Positions 21,608 through 37,884 of a stretch of DNA of 64,000 nt are shown here, one piece after another. Within the stretch, counting starts at the first letter, position 1. Each line of letters begins with the position of its first letter. Origin of the DNA: Bacteroidales bacterium (GTDB lineage: Bacteria; Bacteroidota; Bacteroidia; Bacteroidales; Bacteroidaceae); the NCBI GenBank assembly GCA_004557035.1, contig SFFB01000006.1, positions 1 to 64,000 on the forward strand, in the 5' to 3' direction. The notes beneath the pieces are model-generated. The model made no database searches and had not been told where the DNA came from. It saw only the letters and a list, made by a program, of their open reading frames with translations. Made by a program: the position numbers and the translations under genes.

Positions 21608-24343
21608 TTATTTCACGATTTGCTTTTTGCCGTTGACGATGTAGAGGCCGGCGGGGAGGTTACCCTTCTTGGCGCTGACGGCCACACCCGAGATGGTGTA
21701 GATCTTGTCGGCGGCGCGGTCGAGCGCTACGTTGTTGATGCCGGTGATGGCGCTACCGTCGAGACGGAAGCCATTGGCCTCAGAGCCGGCGGGGATGACG
21801 AGATAGGCTTTGCCTGCGGCGTTGGTGAAGGCGGCACCTTTGGCAGCACCCCAGAAGAAGCCAAGCACTTGCTCGCCGGCCACCTCAGAGTAGGTGAGCT
21901 TGTAGAACTTGCTACCGGCAGCACCGGTGGTCGTGGCGTCAGTGGCAGAACCGCTGAGGAGGTTGGCGGTCGAGAGTGCTACGGCGTTGTCGGTGGTGAT
22001 GAAGTCATAGGTTGTACCGTTTGCGCCCTTGACGAGCAAGCCGGTACCAGCAGGCACGGTGTTGCCGGCAGCATATTCCCAGTCCATAGTGAGCTGGCCA
22101 TCGGCAGCAGCTTTCACGGTGGTGGCGGTCAGGCCTTCGGGGATAACCACTGCCTTGTCGCTATAGAGCGTACCGAAGCCCTCGGTGGTGGCAATCGTCA
22201 CAGAGCCTTCGCCGGTCTTGTTGTAGCGGCGGTAAAGACGAGAAGAGGCAAGGTTGCTGCTTGTATAGGTGGAGAAACGCAGGCTGTTTGTTGCCGGATT
22301 GAAGCCGAGGTAACGTTCTGTAGTGCCCACGTTCTGAATATCGGCCTTTTCGTCAGAGAGGTTGACTGTCCAAAGTGCGCCTTTTTCGGTTGAGGCAGGC
22401 TTAGAGCTCAAGAATGAAAGAGACGTACTGTTTGCCCCCTTTAAATATTCTCCATCACATTTGATGTAATATTGTCCATCGACATCTGAGGCCTCAAGGG
22501 TCAGTTCATAAGGTTTGCCGTCAATATCTGTTGCGCCATAGTAGTAGCAAGCAGAAGTCAATGTGACAGGGCTGTAATACTTCTTTGTGCCCTCTCTTGC
22601 GGTCAGGGCTACAGGAGCGGCCTCTGCGGGGGTAGCCACAAGGATATACTTGCCGCCATCGACGATTTCAGAAGCGTCGTTCACGCGTGTGTAAGCATAG
22701 CTCTGGGGTTCTGAAACGATGAGTAAATAAGAAGCAGACTTACCGGCAGTGGCCAGATTAGCCGTAATGATTGTGGTACCGGGAGCAACGAGAGTCACTA
22801 CACCTTCGGCATTGATAGTAGCCACGTTAGTATGTGAACTGCTGTAGGTCGGGGTTTCGTCATAGTCATTGGTGAGTTCGGGGAATGTATTGTCCACACC
22901 TATCTTGGCCTCGAAACTTTCGGCAGAATATTCAAAATACTTAATGGCGCTGACGATGTCTTTCTGACTCCAAACAGTGAACTGCTGGGTCGAACCATAA
23001 ACTGCGGGGAAACCGGTTACGGTGATGATATCATCTACTTTAGAAGTCAGAGTTGCTGCAGAGTTGCCGTCGCGCATTGTGATAGCGTTTGTTTCCTCGC
23101 CTTGATAGATTACAGAATTTTGGCTTGATTCTGAGAAAGCCGACTTAACGGTGGCGTTTACAATCTTGATGTATTTAGACTCATAAGATTTGGGCGAAAA
23201 CAGAATTTCTGCAATGGTAGCCACGGCGGGCTGAAGCTCCGCAGCTGAAGCATCTGTGAGCGTGGCGGCTGAAGCGTCGAAAGCGGTGAGTTCATAAAGG
23301 TTGTTGTAAGCTTTGGCCTTCACAATAACCTCGCCAGAAATTTTCTTGCCAACAATCGGTTTGTCTGTTGATGAATAAATCAACATACCGCGATTGGCAT
23401 CTTGAATGTAGGTGTTATTGCCTTTGTTGTAAGTGACCACAGCATTGTTCAAGGTCAACAAGTATTCTTGTTCGGTGGTCGTAATCACGCCAGCGGCATA
23501 AAGGCCTTCGAGGCCGTTGATGGCAGGAAGCACTTTAATGGTATATTTGGCATCGCCGGGATCGTGGGTTTCATCACCGTTGGTATGAGCGGTAATCGTA
23601 GTCGTACCATTAGCGAGCAAAGTGACCGTACCGTCAGTGGCTACAGTAGCCACACTTTCGTTGCTACTGCTGTATGAAGCAATGGGCAAAGAATTCGGAT
23701 TAGTCAAAGCAGGAGCAGTAAAGCCTTTAGTCAATGTGGTCACAAATGTAGGCGTTTGACCAACGGCTGAGCCATAAGTGATGCCGGCTGGTTCATTGCC
23801 TGTGTCTACAGTTTCTGAGACTACGGTGATGGATTTAATGTAAAGTGCTTTTGACGTAGTCTGTGCATAACTAATCTCAATCTTTCCCGTTTCACCTCCT
23901 GTAAAGGTATAATCAGTAGCCGTTGTCGTTAAAGTTTTTGTATCTCCATACTGAGTACCATTAACCTTAACTGTTAATGTGGCTGATGCACTACTTGCTG
24001 TAGAGGCATTTACAGTAATCGATGTAATCTTACCGGCAATCCCCGTTGTTGAGAATGTAAAGTCTGGTGATGCTTTTTCAACAGAACCTGCACCTATCTG
24101 AAGACCTTTATTAGTAGTATTAGTATCAAAACCAAAGAAATTGATGGCAGCAGATGAACTCAACGTCCAGTCTACATTTCCTAAAGTTAAGTTATAACTT
24201 GTTTGTCCTGTGGTCAAACTTAAATCTGCAGGTTTAGGAAACGTGTAAGTGTACGTGTTAGTAGCACCCCACGCACTCATCCCCCCAAATATGGTCATTA
24301 AGCAAACGACCAAGAGGGTTTTAAAATGGTAGTTTTTTAACAT
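21608..24343 (-). CDS. secreted T9SS-type protein with bacterial Ig-like (BIG2) domains
   Basis: A 911-residue surface or secreted protein of unknown role. Signal peptide 1-26 (FKTLLVVCLMTIFGGMSAWG). Then a carbohydrate-binding-like beta domain (about 30-180), a BIG2 domain with SNESVATVATDGTVTLLANG, an OB-fold-like DUF segment (NTYIQDANRGMLIYSS, near 300-440), a second BIG2 domain with SHTNVATINAEGVVTLVAPG, and Thr/Ala-rich beta domains. It ends KGNLPAGLYIVNGKKQIVK, a T9SS sorting tail. No catalytic motif is visible. The 5' part (about 23800-24343) is clearly richer in A+T than the 3' part. It is followed by the 58-residue gene on the same transcript. Confidence 0.85.
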   Translation of the reverse strand: MLKNYHFKTLLVVCLMTIFGGMSAWGATNTYTYTFPKPADLSLTTGQTSYNLTLGNVDWTLSSSAAINFFGFDTNTTNKGLQIGAGSVEKASPDFTFSTTGIAGKITSITVNASTASSASATLTVKVNGTQYGDTKTLTTTATDYTFTGGETGKIEISYAQTTSKALYIKSITVVSETVDTGNEPAGITYGSAVGQTPTFVTTLTKGFTAPALTNPNSLPIASYSSSNESVATVATDGTVTLLANGTTTITAHTNGDETHDPGDAKYTIKVLPAINGLEGLYAAGVITTTEQEYLLTLNNAVVTYNKGNNTYIQDANRGMLIYSSTDKPIVGKKISGEVIVKAKAYNNLYELTAFDASAATLTDASAAELQPAVATIAEILFSPKSYESKYIKIVNATVKSAFSESSQNSVIYQGEETNAITMRDGNSAATLTSKVDDIITVTGFPAVYGSTQQFTVWSQKDIVSAIKYFEYSAESFEAKIGVDNTFPELTNDYDETPTYSSSHTNVATINAEGVVTLVAPGTTIITANLATAGKSASYLLIVSEPQSYAYTRVNDASEIVDGGKYILVATPAEAAPVALTAREGTKKYYSPVTLTSACYYYGATDIDGKPYELTLEASDVDGQYYIKCDGEYLKGANSTSLSFLSSKPASTEKGALWTVNLSDEKADIQNVGTTERYLGFNPATNSLRFSTYTSSNLASSRLYRRYNKTGEGSVTIATTEGFGTLYSDKAVVIPEGLTATTVKAAADGQLTMDWEYAAGNTVPAGTGLLVKGANGTTYDFITTDNAVALSTANLLSGSATDATTTGAAGSKFYKLTYSEVAGEQVLGFFWGAAKGAAFTNAAGKAYLVIPAGSEANGFRLDGSAITGINNVALDRAADKIYTISGVAVSAKKGNLPAGLYIVNGKKQIVK

Positions 24344-24448
24344 AGCAATAAGTTTTTAGATTGAAATAAGTTGTGAAATGTTTTCTTTTGGAATATAATG
24401 CCCGAGAAGCAGTGCGGCAAACGCTCAGGCTGTACATAGTTTTCATTG

Positions 24449-24479
24449 CAAATATACAAAGGCGCAGTGTGAAAACAAA
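24449..24479 (-). promoter_or_regulatory. promoter of the T9SS protein gene
   Basis: Minus strand TTTG (24476-24479), exactly 19 nt, TATATTTG (24449-24456). The leader before the ATG at 24343 is about 100 nt. Confidence 0.75.
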
Positions 24480-24530
24480 AGATAAATACCTAAAAAACAC
24501 CGACGTAACGAAAATGTCACTCCGTTGCAA

Positions 24531-24580
24531 CAAAAAACGAGCGAGCGCACCGCCGCATATTGCTTTGGCACACTCGCTCG
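24531..24580 (-). terminator. intrinsic terminator of the rpoBC operon
   Basis: CGAGCGAG (24538-24545) pairs with CTCGCTCG (24573-24580), with a 27-nt loop that has further pairing. TTTTTTG follows on the minus strand. It begins 36 nt after the rpoC stop. Confidence 0.8.
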
Positions 24581-24615
24581 GAGTATAAAAGGGGTCAGTC
24601 CGCAGACTGAAGGGT

Positions 24616-28866
<4,251 letters not shown>

Positions 28867-28897
28867 AGTAAGTGAAGTTGATGATTGAGGCGTGATG

Positions 28898-32713
<3,816 letters not shown>

Positions 32714-32751
32714 TCGTGTTGTGTGTGTAAAAGTTGTTGATGTATAGACAC

Positions 32752-32789
32752 AAAAAGGTTAAGAACCCTCTACCAGAGGATCCTTAACC
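32752..32789 (-). terminator. attenuator-like hairpin between rplL and rpoB
   Basis: GGTTAAG (32757-32763) pairs with CTTAACC (32783-32789), with inner CCTCT/AGAGG pairing and a 3-nt loop. On the minus strand TTTTTG follows. It is 22 nt beyond the rplL stop and 39 nt before the rpoB ATG. It looks like the partial terminator found at this place in other bacteria. Read-through must occur because no other rpoB promoter is obvious. Confidence 0.75.
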
Positions 32790-32810
32790 ATTATTTGTAA
32801 GAGTGGTCGC

Positions 32811-33188
32811 TTAGGCGATTTCTACTTCAGCACCGGCCTCTTCGAGAGCCTTCTTGAGTGCTTCAGCTTCTTCTTTGGCAACGCCTTCCTTCAGTTTGCT
32901 GGGAGCGCCGTCAACGAGGTCCTTAGCTTCTTTCAAGCCGAGGCCACAAGCTTCTTTAACTGCCTTTACAACCTGGAGTTTAGCAGCACCTGCGCTCTTG
33001 AGGACAACATCGAAAGATGTTTTCTCTTCAGCAGCAGCGGCACCTGCAGCAGCGGGGCCGGCAGCAACTGCAACAGCAGCAGCAGCGGGTTCAATACCGT
33101 ATTCTTCTTTGAGAATAGTTGCCAACTCGTTAACTTCTTTTACTGTCAAATTTACCAATTCTTCAGCAATAGCTTTGATATCTGCCAT
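32811..33188 (-). CDS. rplL: 50S ribosomal protein L7/L12
   Basis: Stalk protein that recruits translation GTPases. 125 residues: N-terminal dimerisation helices (MADIKAIAEELVNLTVKEV), an Ala-rich hinge (AAAAVAVAAGPAAAGAAAA) and the C-terminal factor-binding domain with EKTSFDVVLKSAGAAK and VKEACGLGLKEAKDLVD. It follows rplJ by 48 nt, the usual pairing because L10 anchors the L12 dimers. Next comes the attenuator before rpoB. Confidence 0.97.
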   Translation of the reverse strand: MADIKAIAEELVNLTVKEVNELATILKEEYGIEPAAAAVAVAAGPAAAGAAAAEEKTSFDVVLKSAGAAKLQVVKAVKEACGLGLKEAKDLVDGAPSKLKEGVAKEEAEALKKALEEAGAEVEIA

Positions 33189-33236
33189 TTTCGTAATTAT
33201 TTGTTATTGTTTTGTATTCGGTGAATTGTAAGGGAA

Positions 33237-33755
33237 TTACTCGGGACGTTCGCCCAAAGTCTTCAGCACGCCGTGGATAGTTTGTCCAGCCGACTGGAGA
33301 GAAGAGATAACGTTCTTTGCAGGCGACTGCAGCAAGGCCACAACTTCTGCAATGACTTCGTTTTTGCTCTTGATAGCGCAGAGGGTATCGAGCTGGTCTA
33401 CACCGACATAGAAACCTTCTTCGGCATAAGCAGCCTTGAGGGCGGGCACACCATTTTTGCCTACTTCCTTGATGAGTTTGGCGGGCGCATTGGCGGTGTT
33501 GCAGAAGAACACAGCCGTGCTGCCTTTCAACACATCATAGAGGGGAGAATAATCGATTTCTGCTGCTTCGAATGCCTTGTGGAGGAGTGTATTTTTCACT
33601 ACGACCATTTTGATGTCGGCACCGAAACATTTTCTACGCAAACTGCTGGTAGCTTCAGCATTCAAGCCGGTCACGTCGACCAGATAGAAGTGAGCGTACT
33701 CGTTGAGTTTTGCACCGAGTTGTTCGATGATGGATTGCTTATCTTCCTTTCTCAT
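33237..33755 (-). CDS. rplJ: 50S ribosomal protein L10
   Basis: Base of the ribosomal stalk; binds 23S rRNA and L7/L12 dimers. 172 residues with KQSIIEQLGAKLNEYAHFYL at the start, LRRKCFGADIKMVVVKNTLL, and a C-terminal helix for L12 binding. In many bacteria L10-L12 represses its own mRNA; no leader could be recognised here. It lies 13 nt after rplA and before rplL in the classical order. Confidence 0.96.
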   Translation of the reverse strand: MRKEDKQSIIEQLGAKLNEYAHFYLVDVTGLNAEATSSLRRKCFGADIKMVVVKNTLLHKAFEAAEIDYSPLYDVLKGSTAVFFCNTANAPAKLIKEVGKNGVPALKAAYAEEGFYVGVDQLDTLCAIKSKNEVIAEVVALLQSPAKNVISSLQSAGQTIHGVLKTLGERPE

Positions 33756-33768
33756 GATGGTAATTCAA

Positions 33769-34467
33769 TTAAATTTCGTCGACAGATTTGGGATCTACCT
33801 TGATACCCTTACTCATCGTAGAGGAAAGATAAATGCTCTTGATGTAAGTACCTTTGGCTGCAGAGGGTTTGAGCTTGATGATGGTGTTGACAAACTCTTT
33901 AGCATTGCCCAGGATCTGTTCGGGGGTGAAAGACACCTTGCCGATTGAGGTGTGAACAATACCGGTTTTGTCTACCTTGAAGTCAATCTTACCCTGCTTT
34001 ACCTCACGGACGGCTTTGGCCACGTCCATGGTAACGGTACCGCTCTTAGGGTTAGGCATGAGACCGCGAGGACCGAGAACACGTCCAAGCGCACCGATTT
34101 TACCCATGATGGCAGGCATCGTGATGATCACATCAATATCGGTCCAACCGCCTTTGATTTTCTCGATATATTCATCGAGACCTACATAGTCTGCTCCGGC
34201 TTCTTTAGCAGCAGCTTCAGCTTCGGGCGTACAGAGACACAGCACGCGTACGGTCTTACCCGTACCGTTGGGAAGAGAAACGACACCGCGAACCATTTGG
34301 TTGGCTTTGCGGGGGTCTACGCCGAGACGAACGTCGATGTCGACAGAGGCGTCAAACTTGGTGGTCGTAATTTCCTTAACCAAGGCGGCTGCTTCCTTCA
34401 AGCTGTAAGCCTTCCCTGCTTCAATCTTACCGGCGACGGATTTCTGATTTTTTGTCAGTTTACTCAT
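33769..34467 (-). CDS. rplA: 50S ribosomal protein L1
   Basis: Protein of the L1 stalk, which moves deacylated tRNA at the E site. 232 residues, normal length. Motifs: FDASVDIDVRLGVDPRKANQ near residue 38 and GRVLGPRGLMPNPKSGTVT, the RNA-binding signature, near residue 125. It is 17 nt behind rplK, as in nearly all bacteria; L1 commonly represses the rplKA mRNA by binding it. Confidence 0.97.
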   Translation of the reverse strand: MSKLTKNQKSVAGKIEAGKAYSLKEAAALVKEITTTKFDASVDIDVRLGVDPRKANQMVRGVVSLPNGTGKTVRVLCLCTPEAEAAAKEAGADYVGLDEYIEKIKGGWTDIDVIITMPAIMGKIGALGRVLGPRGLMPNPKSGTVTMDVAKAVREVKQGKIDFKVDKTGIVHTSIGKVSFTPEQILGNAKEFVNTIIKLKPSAAKGTYIKSIYLSSTMSKGIKVDPKSVDEI

Positions 34468-34484
34468 TGTGCGAAAAATTGAAG

Positions 34485-34928
34485 TTAAATATTTTCAGGG
34501 AAGTCTCCCTTTACGGTGATACCCATACTGCGTGCGGTACCGGCGACGAGGCGCATGGCGCTGTCGAGGGTGAAGCAGTTGAGGTCGGGCATCTTGTCTT
34601 CGGCGATGGCCTTCACCTGATCCCAAGTGATTTCAGCAATCTTGGAACGGTTGGGCTGTGCCGAGCCGCTTTTTTTCTTGGCTGCCTCGAGCAATTGAAT
34701 TGCTACAGGAGGAGTCTTTACTATGAATGAGAATGATTTGTCATTATAGTAAGTAATGACTACAGGCAATACCTTACCTGCCTTCTCCTGAGTTCTGGCG
34801 TTGAACTGCTTGCAGAAATCCATAATGTTGATTCCCTTTGAACCCAGAGCGGGACCAACGGGAGGCGAAGGATTTGCAGCGCCACCTTTAATCTGTAATT
34901 TGATTAATCCAGCAACTTCTTTAGCCAT
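34485..34928 (-). CDS. rplK: 50S ribosomal protein L11
   Basis: Part of the GTPase-associated centre and the binding site of thiopeptide antibiotics. 147 residues, starting MAKEVAGLIKLQIKGGAANP and PPVGPALGSKGINIM, with the rRNA-binding C-terminal domain ending GTARSMGITVKGDFPENI. It follows nusG by 56 nt; no clear separate promoter is seen in that gap, so it is probably on the secE-nusG transcript. Confidence 0.97.
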   Translation of the reverse strand: MAKEVAGLIKLQIKGGAANPSPPVGPALGSKGINIMDFCKQFNARTQEKAGKVLPVVITYYNDKSFSFIVKTPPVAIQLLEAAKKKSGSAQPNRSKIAEITWDQVKAIAEDKMPDLNCFTLDSAMRLVAGTARSMGITVKGDFPENI

Positions 34929-34984
34929 TGTGATTGTTTTGTTTAAAATGATTTTTGTTGGAAAGCGCGACTACGTAACACTTG

Positions 34985-35527
34985 TCACTCTTTCACGATT
35001 TGCGTAAACCCAAGGTCGAGGTCTGTGCTGCGGGCAAAGACCTTGACGGTGACCGTAACCTTCTTCTTGTCGTTGTCGACACGCTCCACAACGCCTGAAA
35101 ATCCGGCAAACGGACCTTCGTTGACTTTGACAGCGTCGCCCACTTCGAAAGGAATGGGGAGGTCTACCGCCTCTTCGTTCATTTCGTCAACCTTACCCAG
35201 GATGCGTGACACCTCAGAGGGACGCAAGGGGGTGGGATTGTCCATTCCTCCCAAAAAGCCGAGCACCTGCGGCGTGTTGCGCAGCACGTGTGCTATCTCG
35301 CCGACCAGACGTGCCTCTACGAGGACGTAACCGGGGAGATAATTGCGCTCTTTAATGACTCTTTTGCCATTGCGGATCTGAACCACCTTTTCAGTCGGAA
35401 TGAGCACCTGTGCGACATGGCCGCCGAGGCGACCATTTTTTATCTCCGCATCAATGTATTCCTTGACTTTGGCTTCTTTTCCGCTTACGGCTCGGAGCAC
35501 ATACCAAGACATCTCCAATTCAGCCAT
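34985..35527 (-). CDS. nusG: transcription termination/antitermination protein NusG
   Basis: Binds RNA polymerase and couples it to ribosomes or Rho. 180 residues: NGN domain from MSWYVLRAVSGKEAKVKEYI to PGYVLVEARL, and a C-terminal KOW domain (GDAVKVNEGPFAGFSGVVE). The annotated start is the ATG at 35527 (MAELEMSWYVL), 3 nt after the secE stop; the inner ATG (MSWYVL) would also fit the domain. Order secE-nusG-rplK is conserved. Confidence 0.97.
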   Translation of the reverse strand: MAELEMSWYVLRAVSGKEAKVKEYIDAEIKNGRLGGHVAQVLIPTEKVVQIRNGKRVIKERNYLPGYVLVEARLVGEIAHVLRNTPQVLGFLGGMDNPTPLRPSEVSRILGKVDEMNEEAVDLPIPFEVGDAVKVNEGPFAGFSGVVERVDNDKKKVTVTVKVFARSTDLDLGFTQIVKE

Positions 35528-35530
35528 AGG

Positions 35531-35728
35531 TCAGAATTTAATTTGGTAGATTAACTGCATGAGGTTATAGAAGACCTTATCCATGGCAAACACGACGGCG
35601 GCGATTATCACGGAAGCAATGAGAACGACAATCGCGCTGTGGAGCAACTCCTTGCGTGTGGGCCAAGTGGTTTTATGCACTAATTCTTCGTAAGTATCCT
35701 TACAGTATAATACGATGTTCTTAAACAT
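35531..35728 (-). CDS. secE: preprotein translocase subunit SecE
   Basis: Small membrane partner of SecY in the Sec translocon. The protein has 65 residues: an amphipathic N-terminus with YEELVHKTTWPTRKELLHS, which is the SecE signature, and one transmembrane helix (AIVVLIASVIIAAVVFAMD). The frame is open upstream to 35833, but that part is antisense-free tRNA-Trp sequence, so the ATG at 35728 (MFKNIVLYCKDTYEEL) is the real start. It is 17 nt after the tRNA-Trp gene. Confidence 0.95.
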   Translation of the reverse strand: MFKNIVLYCKDTYEELVHKTTWPTRKELLHSAIVVLIASVIIAAVVFAMDKVFYNLMQLIYQIKF

Positions 35729-35744
35729 GTCTTTTCCTTTTTTG

Positions 35745-35817
35745 CACGGGAAGAGAGGCTCGAACTCCCGACACCTGGTTTTGGAGACCAGTGCTCTACC
35801 AACTGAGCTATTCCCGT
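35745..35817 (-). tRNA. tRNA-Trp (anticodon CCA)
   Basis: 73 nt on the minus strand. Acceptor stem ACGGGAA with TTCCCGT, discriminator G, anticodon loop CTCCAAA in the stem CTGGT/ACCAG, T arm with GTTCGAGC. The 3' CCA is not encoded. It sits between tuf and secE, the usual Bacteroidetes position, after the tuf terminator. Confidence 0.97.
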
Positions 35818-35856
35818 ATAAAAACAGGCCCACACCTCTTGAGCGAGGGCCTGTTT
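35818..35856 (-). terminator. intrinsic terminator of tuf
   Basis: AAACAGGCCC (35822-35831) and GGGCCTGTTT (35847-35856) pair perfectly; on the minus strand TTTTTA follows and runs straight into tRNA-Trp. It starts 29 nt after the tuf stop. Expression of tRNA-Trp and secE therefore needs read-through or a promoter not recognised here. Confidence 0.85.
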
Positions 35857-35885
35857 GATTATAGTTTCTTGTGTGTTACAAGAGA

Positions 35886-37073
35886 TTAGTCGAGGATTTC
35901 GGTGATCTGACCAGAACCTACGGTGCGGCCACCTTCACGGATAGCGAAGCGGAGACCTACGTTGATGGCAACGGCGTAGATGAGTTCAACGCTGATTTCA
36001 ACGTTATCGCCGGGCATTACCATTTCAGTTCCTTCGGGGAGGTGGATCTCACCGGTGCAGTCCATAGTGCGGAGGTAGAACTGAGGACGGTATTTGTTGC
36101 CGAACGGAGTGTGACGGCCACCTTCTTCTTTCTTCAGAACGTAGATAGAAGCCTTGAATTTCTTGTGCGGAGTGATAACGCCCGGGTGGGTGATAACCAT
36201 ACCACGCTTGATTTCCTGCTTGTCGATACCGCGGAGGAGGAGACCTACGTTGTCACCAGCTTCACCCTCGTCGAGGAGCTTGCGGAACATTTCAACGCCG
36301 GTAACTACAGACTTCTTGTCTTCACCGAGACCGAGGATCTGAACTTCGTCACCAACTTTGATGACACCGGTTTCAACACGACCGGTAGCTACAGTACCAC
36401 GACCGGTGATTGAGAACACGTCTTCAACGGGCATCAAGAAGGGTTTATCTTTGTCGCGGACGGGTTCCTGGATCCACTCGTCAACAGCGTTCATAAGGTT
36501 CATTACGCTGTCTTCCCACTTGGCAACGCCATTGAGGGCACCGAGAGCAGAACCGCGGATGATGGGAGTATCCTCTTCGAAGTCGTACTGCTGGAGGAGT
36601 TCGCCCATTTCCATTTCAACGAGCTCGAGCATTTCTTCGTCGTCAACCATGTCGCACTTGTTGAGGAACACAACGAGACGAGGAACGTTCACCTGACGGG
36701 CGAGAAGGATGTGCTCGCGAGTCTGGGGCATCGGACCGTCGGTAGCAGCTACTACGATGATAGCACCGTCCATCTGGGCAGCACCGGTAACCATGTTCTT
36801 CACATAGTCGGCGTGACCCGGGCAGTCTACGTGAGCGTAGTGACGCTTTTCGGTTTCGTATTCGATGTGAGCGGTGTTGATCGTGATACCACGCTCTTTT
36901 TCTTCAGGAGCATTGTCGATCTGGTCGAAAGATTTAACTTCCTCGCCAGTACCGAGTCTTTCGTGAAGCACTTTAGAGATGGCGGCAGTCAGAGTAGTCT
37001 TGCCGTGGTCAACGTGACCAATCGTACCGATGTTAACATGCGGTTTGGTACGCTCAAATTTTTCTTTAGCCAT
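35886..37073 (-). CDS. tuf: elongation factor Tu
   Basis: GTPase that delivers aminoacyl-tRNA to the ribosome. 395 residues, normal length, with G1 GHVDHGKTT (from residue 19), DCPGHADY (G3), NKCDMV (G4) and the SALG-type G5 (GSALGALNG). Domains 2 and 3 are complete to the end, RTVGSGQITEILD. It is the only tuf gene in the window and lies between tRNA-Thr and tRNA-Trp. Transcription probably starts before the tRNA genes (37537-37566). Confidence 0.98.
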   Translation of the reverse strand: MAKEKFERTKPHVNIGTIGHVDHGKTTLTAAISKVLHERLGTGEEVKSFDQIDNAPEEKERGITINTAHIEYETEKRHYAHVDCPGHADYVKNMVTGAAQMDGAIIVVAATDGPMPQTREHILLARQVNVPRLVVFLNKCDMVDDEEMLELVEMEMGELLQQYDFEEDTPIIRGSALGALNGVAKWEDSVMNLMNAVDEWIQEPVRDKDKPFLMPVEDVFSITGRGTVATGRVETGVIKVGDEVQILGLGEDKKSVVTGVEMFRKLLDEGEAGDNVGLLLRGIDKQEIKRGMVITHPGVITPHKKFKASIYVLKKEEGGRHTPFGNKYRPQFYLRTMDCTGEIHLPEGTEMVMPGDNVEISVELIYAVAINVGLRFAIREGGRTVGSGQITEILD

Positions 37074-37211
37074 AGCTGTATTATTAAATTTATGAATGAA
37101 ATATTCTTAATCTCCCACTACGTTGCTCAGACTTGCGCTCTTTGGCGCATAAAACCGCAGAACCCGGAAACCAAGCCTGCGCTCTATATAAAATCTGCCG
37201 TAATGTTTTTG

Positions 37212-37283
<72 letters not shown>

Positions 37284-37291
37284 AAAATGTG

Positions 37292-37364
37292 AGCGGAAAA
37301 CGGGGCTCAAACCCGCGACCCCCAGCTTGGAAGGCTAGTGCTCTATCAACTGAGCTATTTCCGC
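37292..37364 (-). tRNA. tRNA-Gly (anticodon TCC)
   Basis: 73 nt. Acceptor GCGGAAA with TTTCCGC, discriminator T, anticodon loop CTTCCAA between CTAGC and GCTGG. One mismatch (A-G) occurs in the anticodon stem. Eight nt from tRNA-Thr; no encoded CCA. Confidence 0.96.
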
Positions 37365-37387
37365 GAGTTCCCTACCTGTGTAGAGTG

Positions 37388-37470
37388 TGGGCAAAGATGG
37401 ATTCGAACCACCGAAGGCGTAAGCCAGCAGATTTACAGTCTGCCCCATTTGGCCACTCTGGTATTTGCCC
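37388..37470 (-). tRNA. tRNA-Tyr (anticodon GTA)
   Basis: 83 nt with a long variable arm, as in class II tRNAs. Acceptor GGGCAAA with TTTGCCC, discriminator A, anticodon loop CTGTAAA in the stem GCAGA/TCTGC. First gene of the tRNA-tuf transcript. Confidence 0.97.
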
Positions 37471-37497
37471 GTGTTTGCGAGAGCGGAAGGTGCTTTC

Positions 37498-37537
37498 AAA
37501 AGAAGCGCAGCCGTTCCAACGACTCGGAAACGGCTGC
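37498..37537 (-). terminator. hairpin between hpf and tRNA-Tyr (likely hpf terminator)
   Basis: GCAGCCGTT (37507-37515) pairs with AACGGCTGC (37529-37537), extended by CC/GG across a mismatch. On the minus strand GCTTCTTTTG follows. The 5' arm ends at the -7 box of the tRNA promoter, so only RNA read through from hpf contains the complete hairpin. Confidence 0.65.
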
Positions 37538-37566
37538 AAAGTTAGAGATAATTTTTTACTTGCAAA
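37537..37566 (-). promoter_or_regulatory. promoter of the tRNA-Tyr-Gly-Thr-tuf unit
   Basis: Minus strand TTTG (37563-37566), 18 nt, TAACTTTG (37537-37544), about 60 nt before the first base of tRNA-Tyr. It lies between the hpf stop and the tRNA genes. Confidence 0.7.
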
Positions 37567-37584
37567 ATTTTCGGCGTGTTTTTT

Positions 37585-37884
37585 TTATTTGGCCGCGTGT
37601 TTTTCCTTGTATTTCTCGGCCTGGCGCTGGAGGGCGTCGACGCAGAGGTCGATGGCTTCCTCGAAGGTGTCGCAGGTTTTCTCGGCATGGAGGCTGCCTC
37701 CGGGGGCGCTGATGCGTATCTGCACTTCCTTGTTCATGGCGGTCTCGGGCTTAACAAGTTTCAAAACCACTTCGGCCGAGGCGGCCTGGTCGCAACTCTT
37801 GGCAATCTTGCCCACTTTTTTCTCAATAAAAGCCTGAAGCTTCTCGGTGGCGTCGAAATGGACGGACTGAATGCGGATGTTCAT
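37585..37884 (-). CDS. hpf: ribosome hibernation promoting factor (short HPF / RaiA family)
   Basis: Binds the 30S decoding region in stationary phase and inactivates ribosomes. 99 residues, the short form without the dimerisation domain: MNIRIQSVHFDATEKLQAFI at the start, KEVQIRISAPGGSLHAEKTC in the middle and DTFEEAIDLCVDALQRQAEK at the end, ending in a Lys-rich tail. Unusually for this phylum, AGGAGG stands about 10 nt before the ATG. In Bacteroidales the gene usually follows xerC/D directly; here a kinase gene lies between. Confidence 0.94.
   Translation of the reverse strand: MNIRIQSVHFDATEKLQAFIEKKVGKIAKSCDQAASAEVVLKLVKPETAMNKEVQIRISAPGGSLHAEKTCDTFEEAIDLCVDALQRQAEKYKEKHAAK

Noticed and set aside
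35531..35833. 100-residue SecE
   Set aside because: The first 35 codons are the complement-strand tRNA-Trp gene read as protein; the true start is at 35728.
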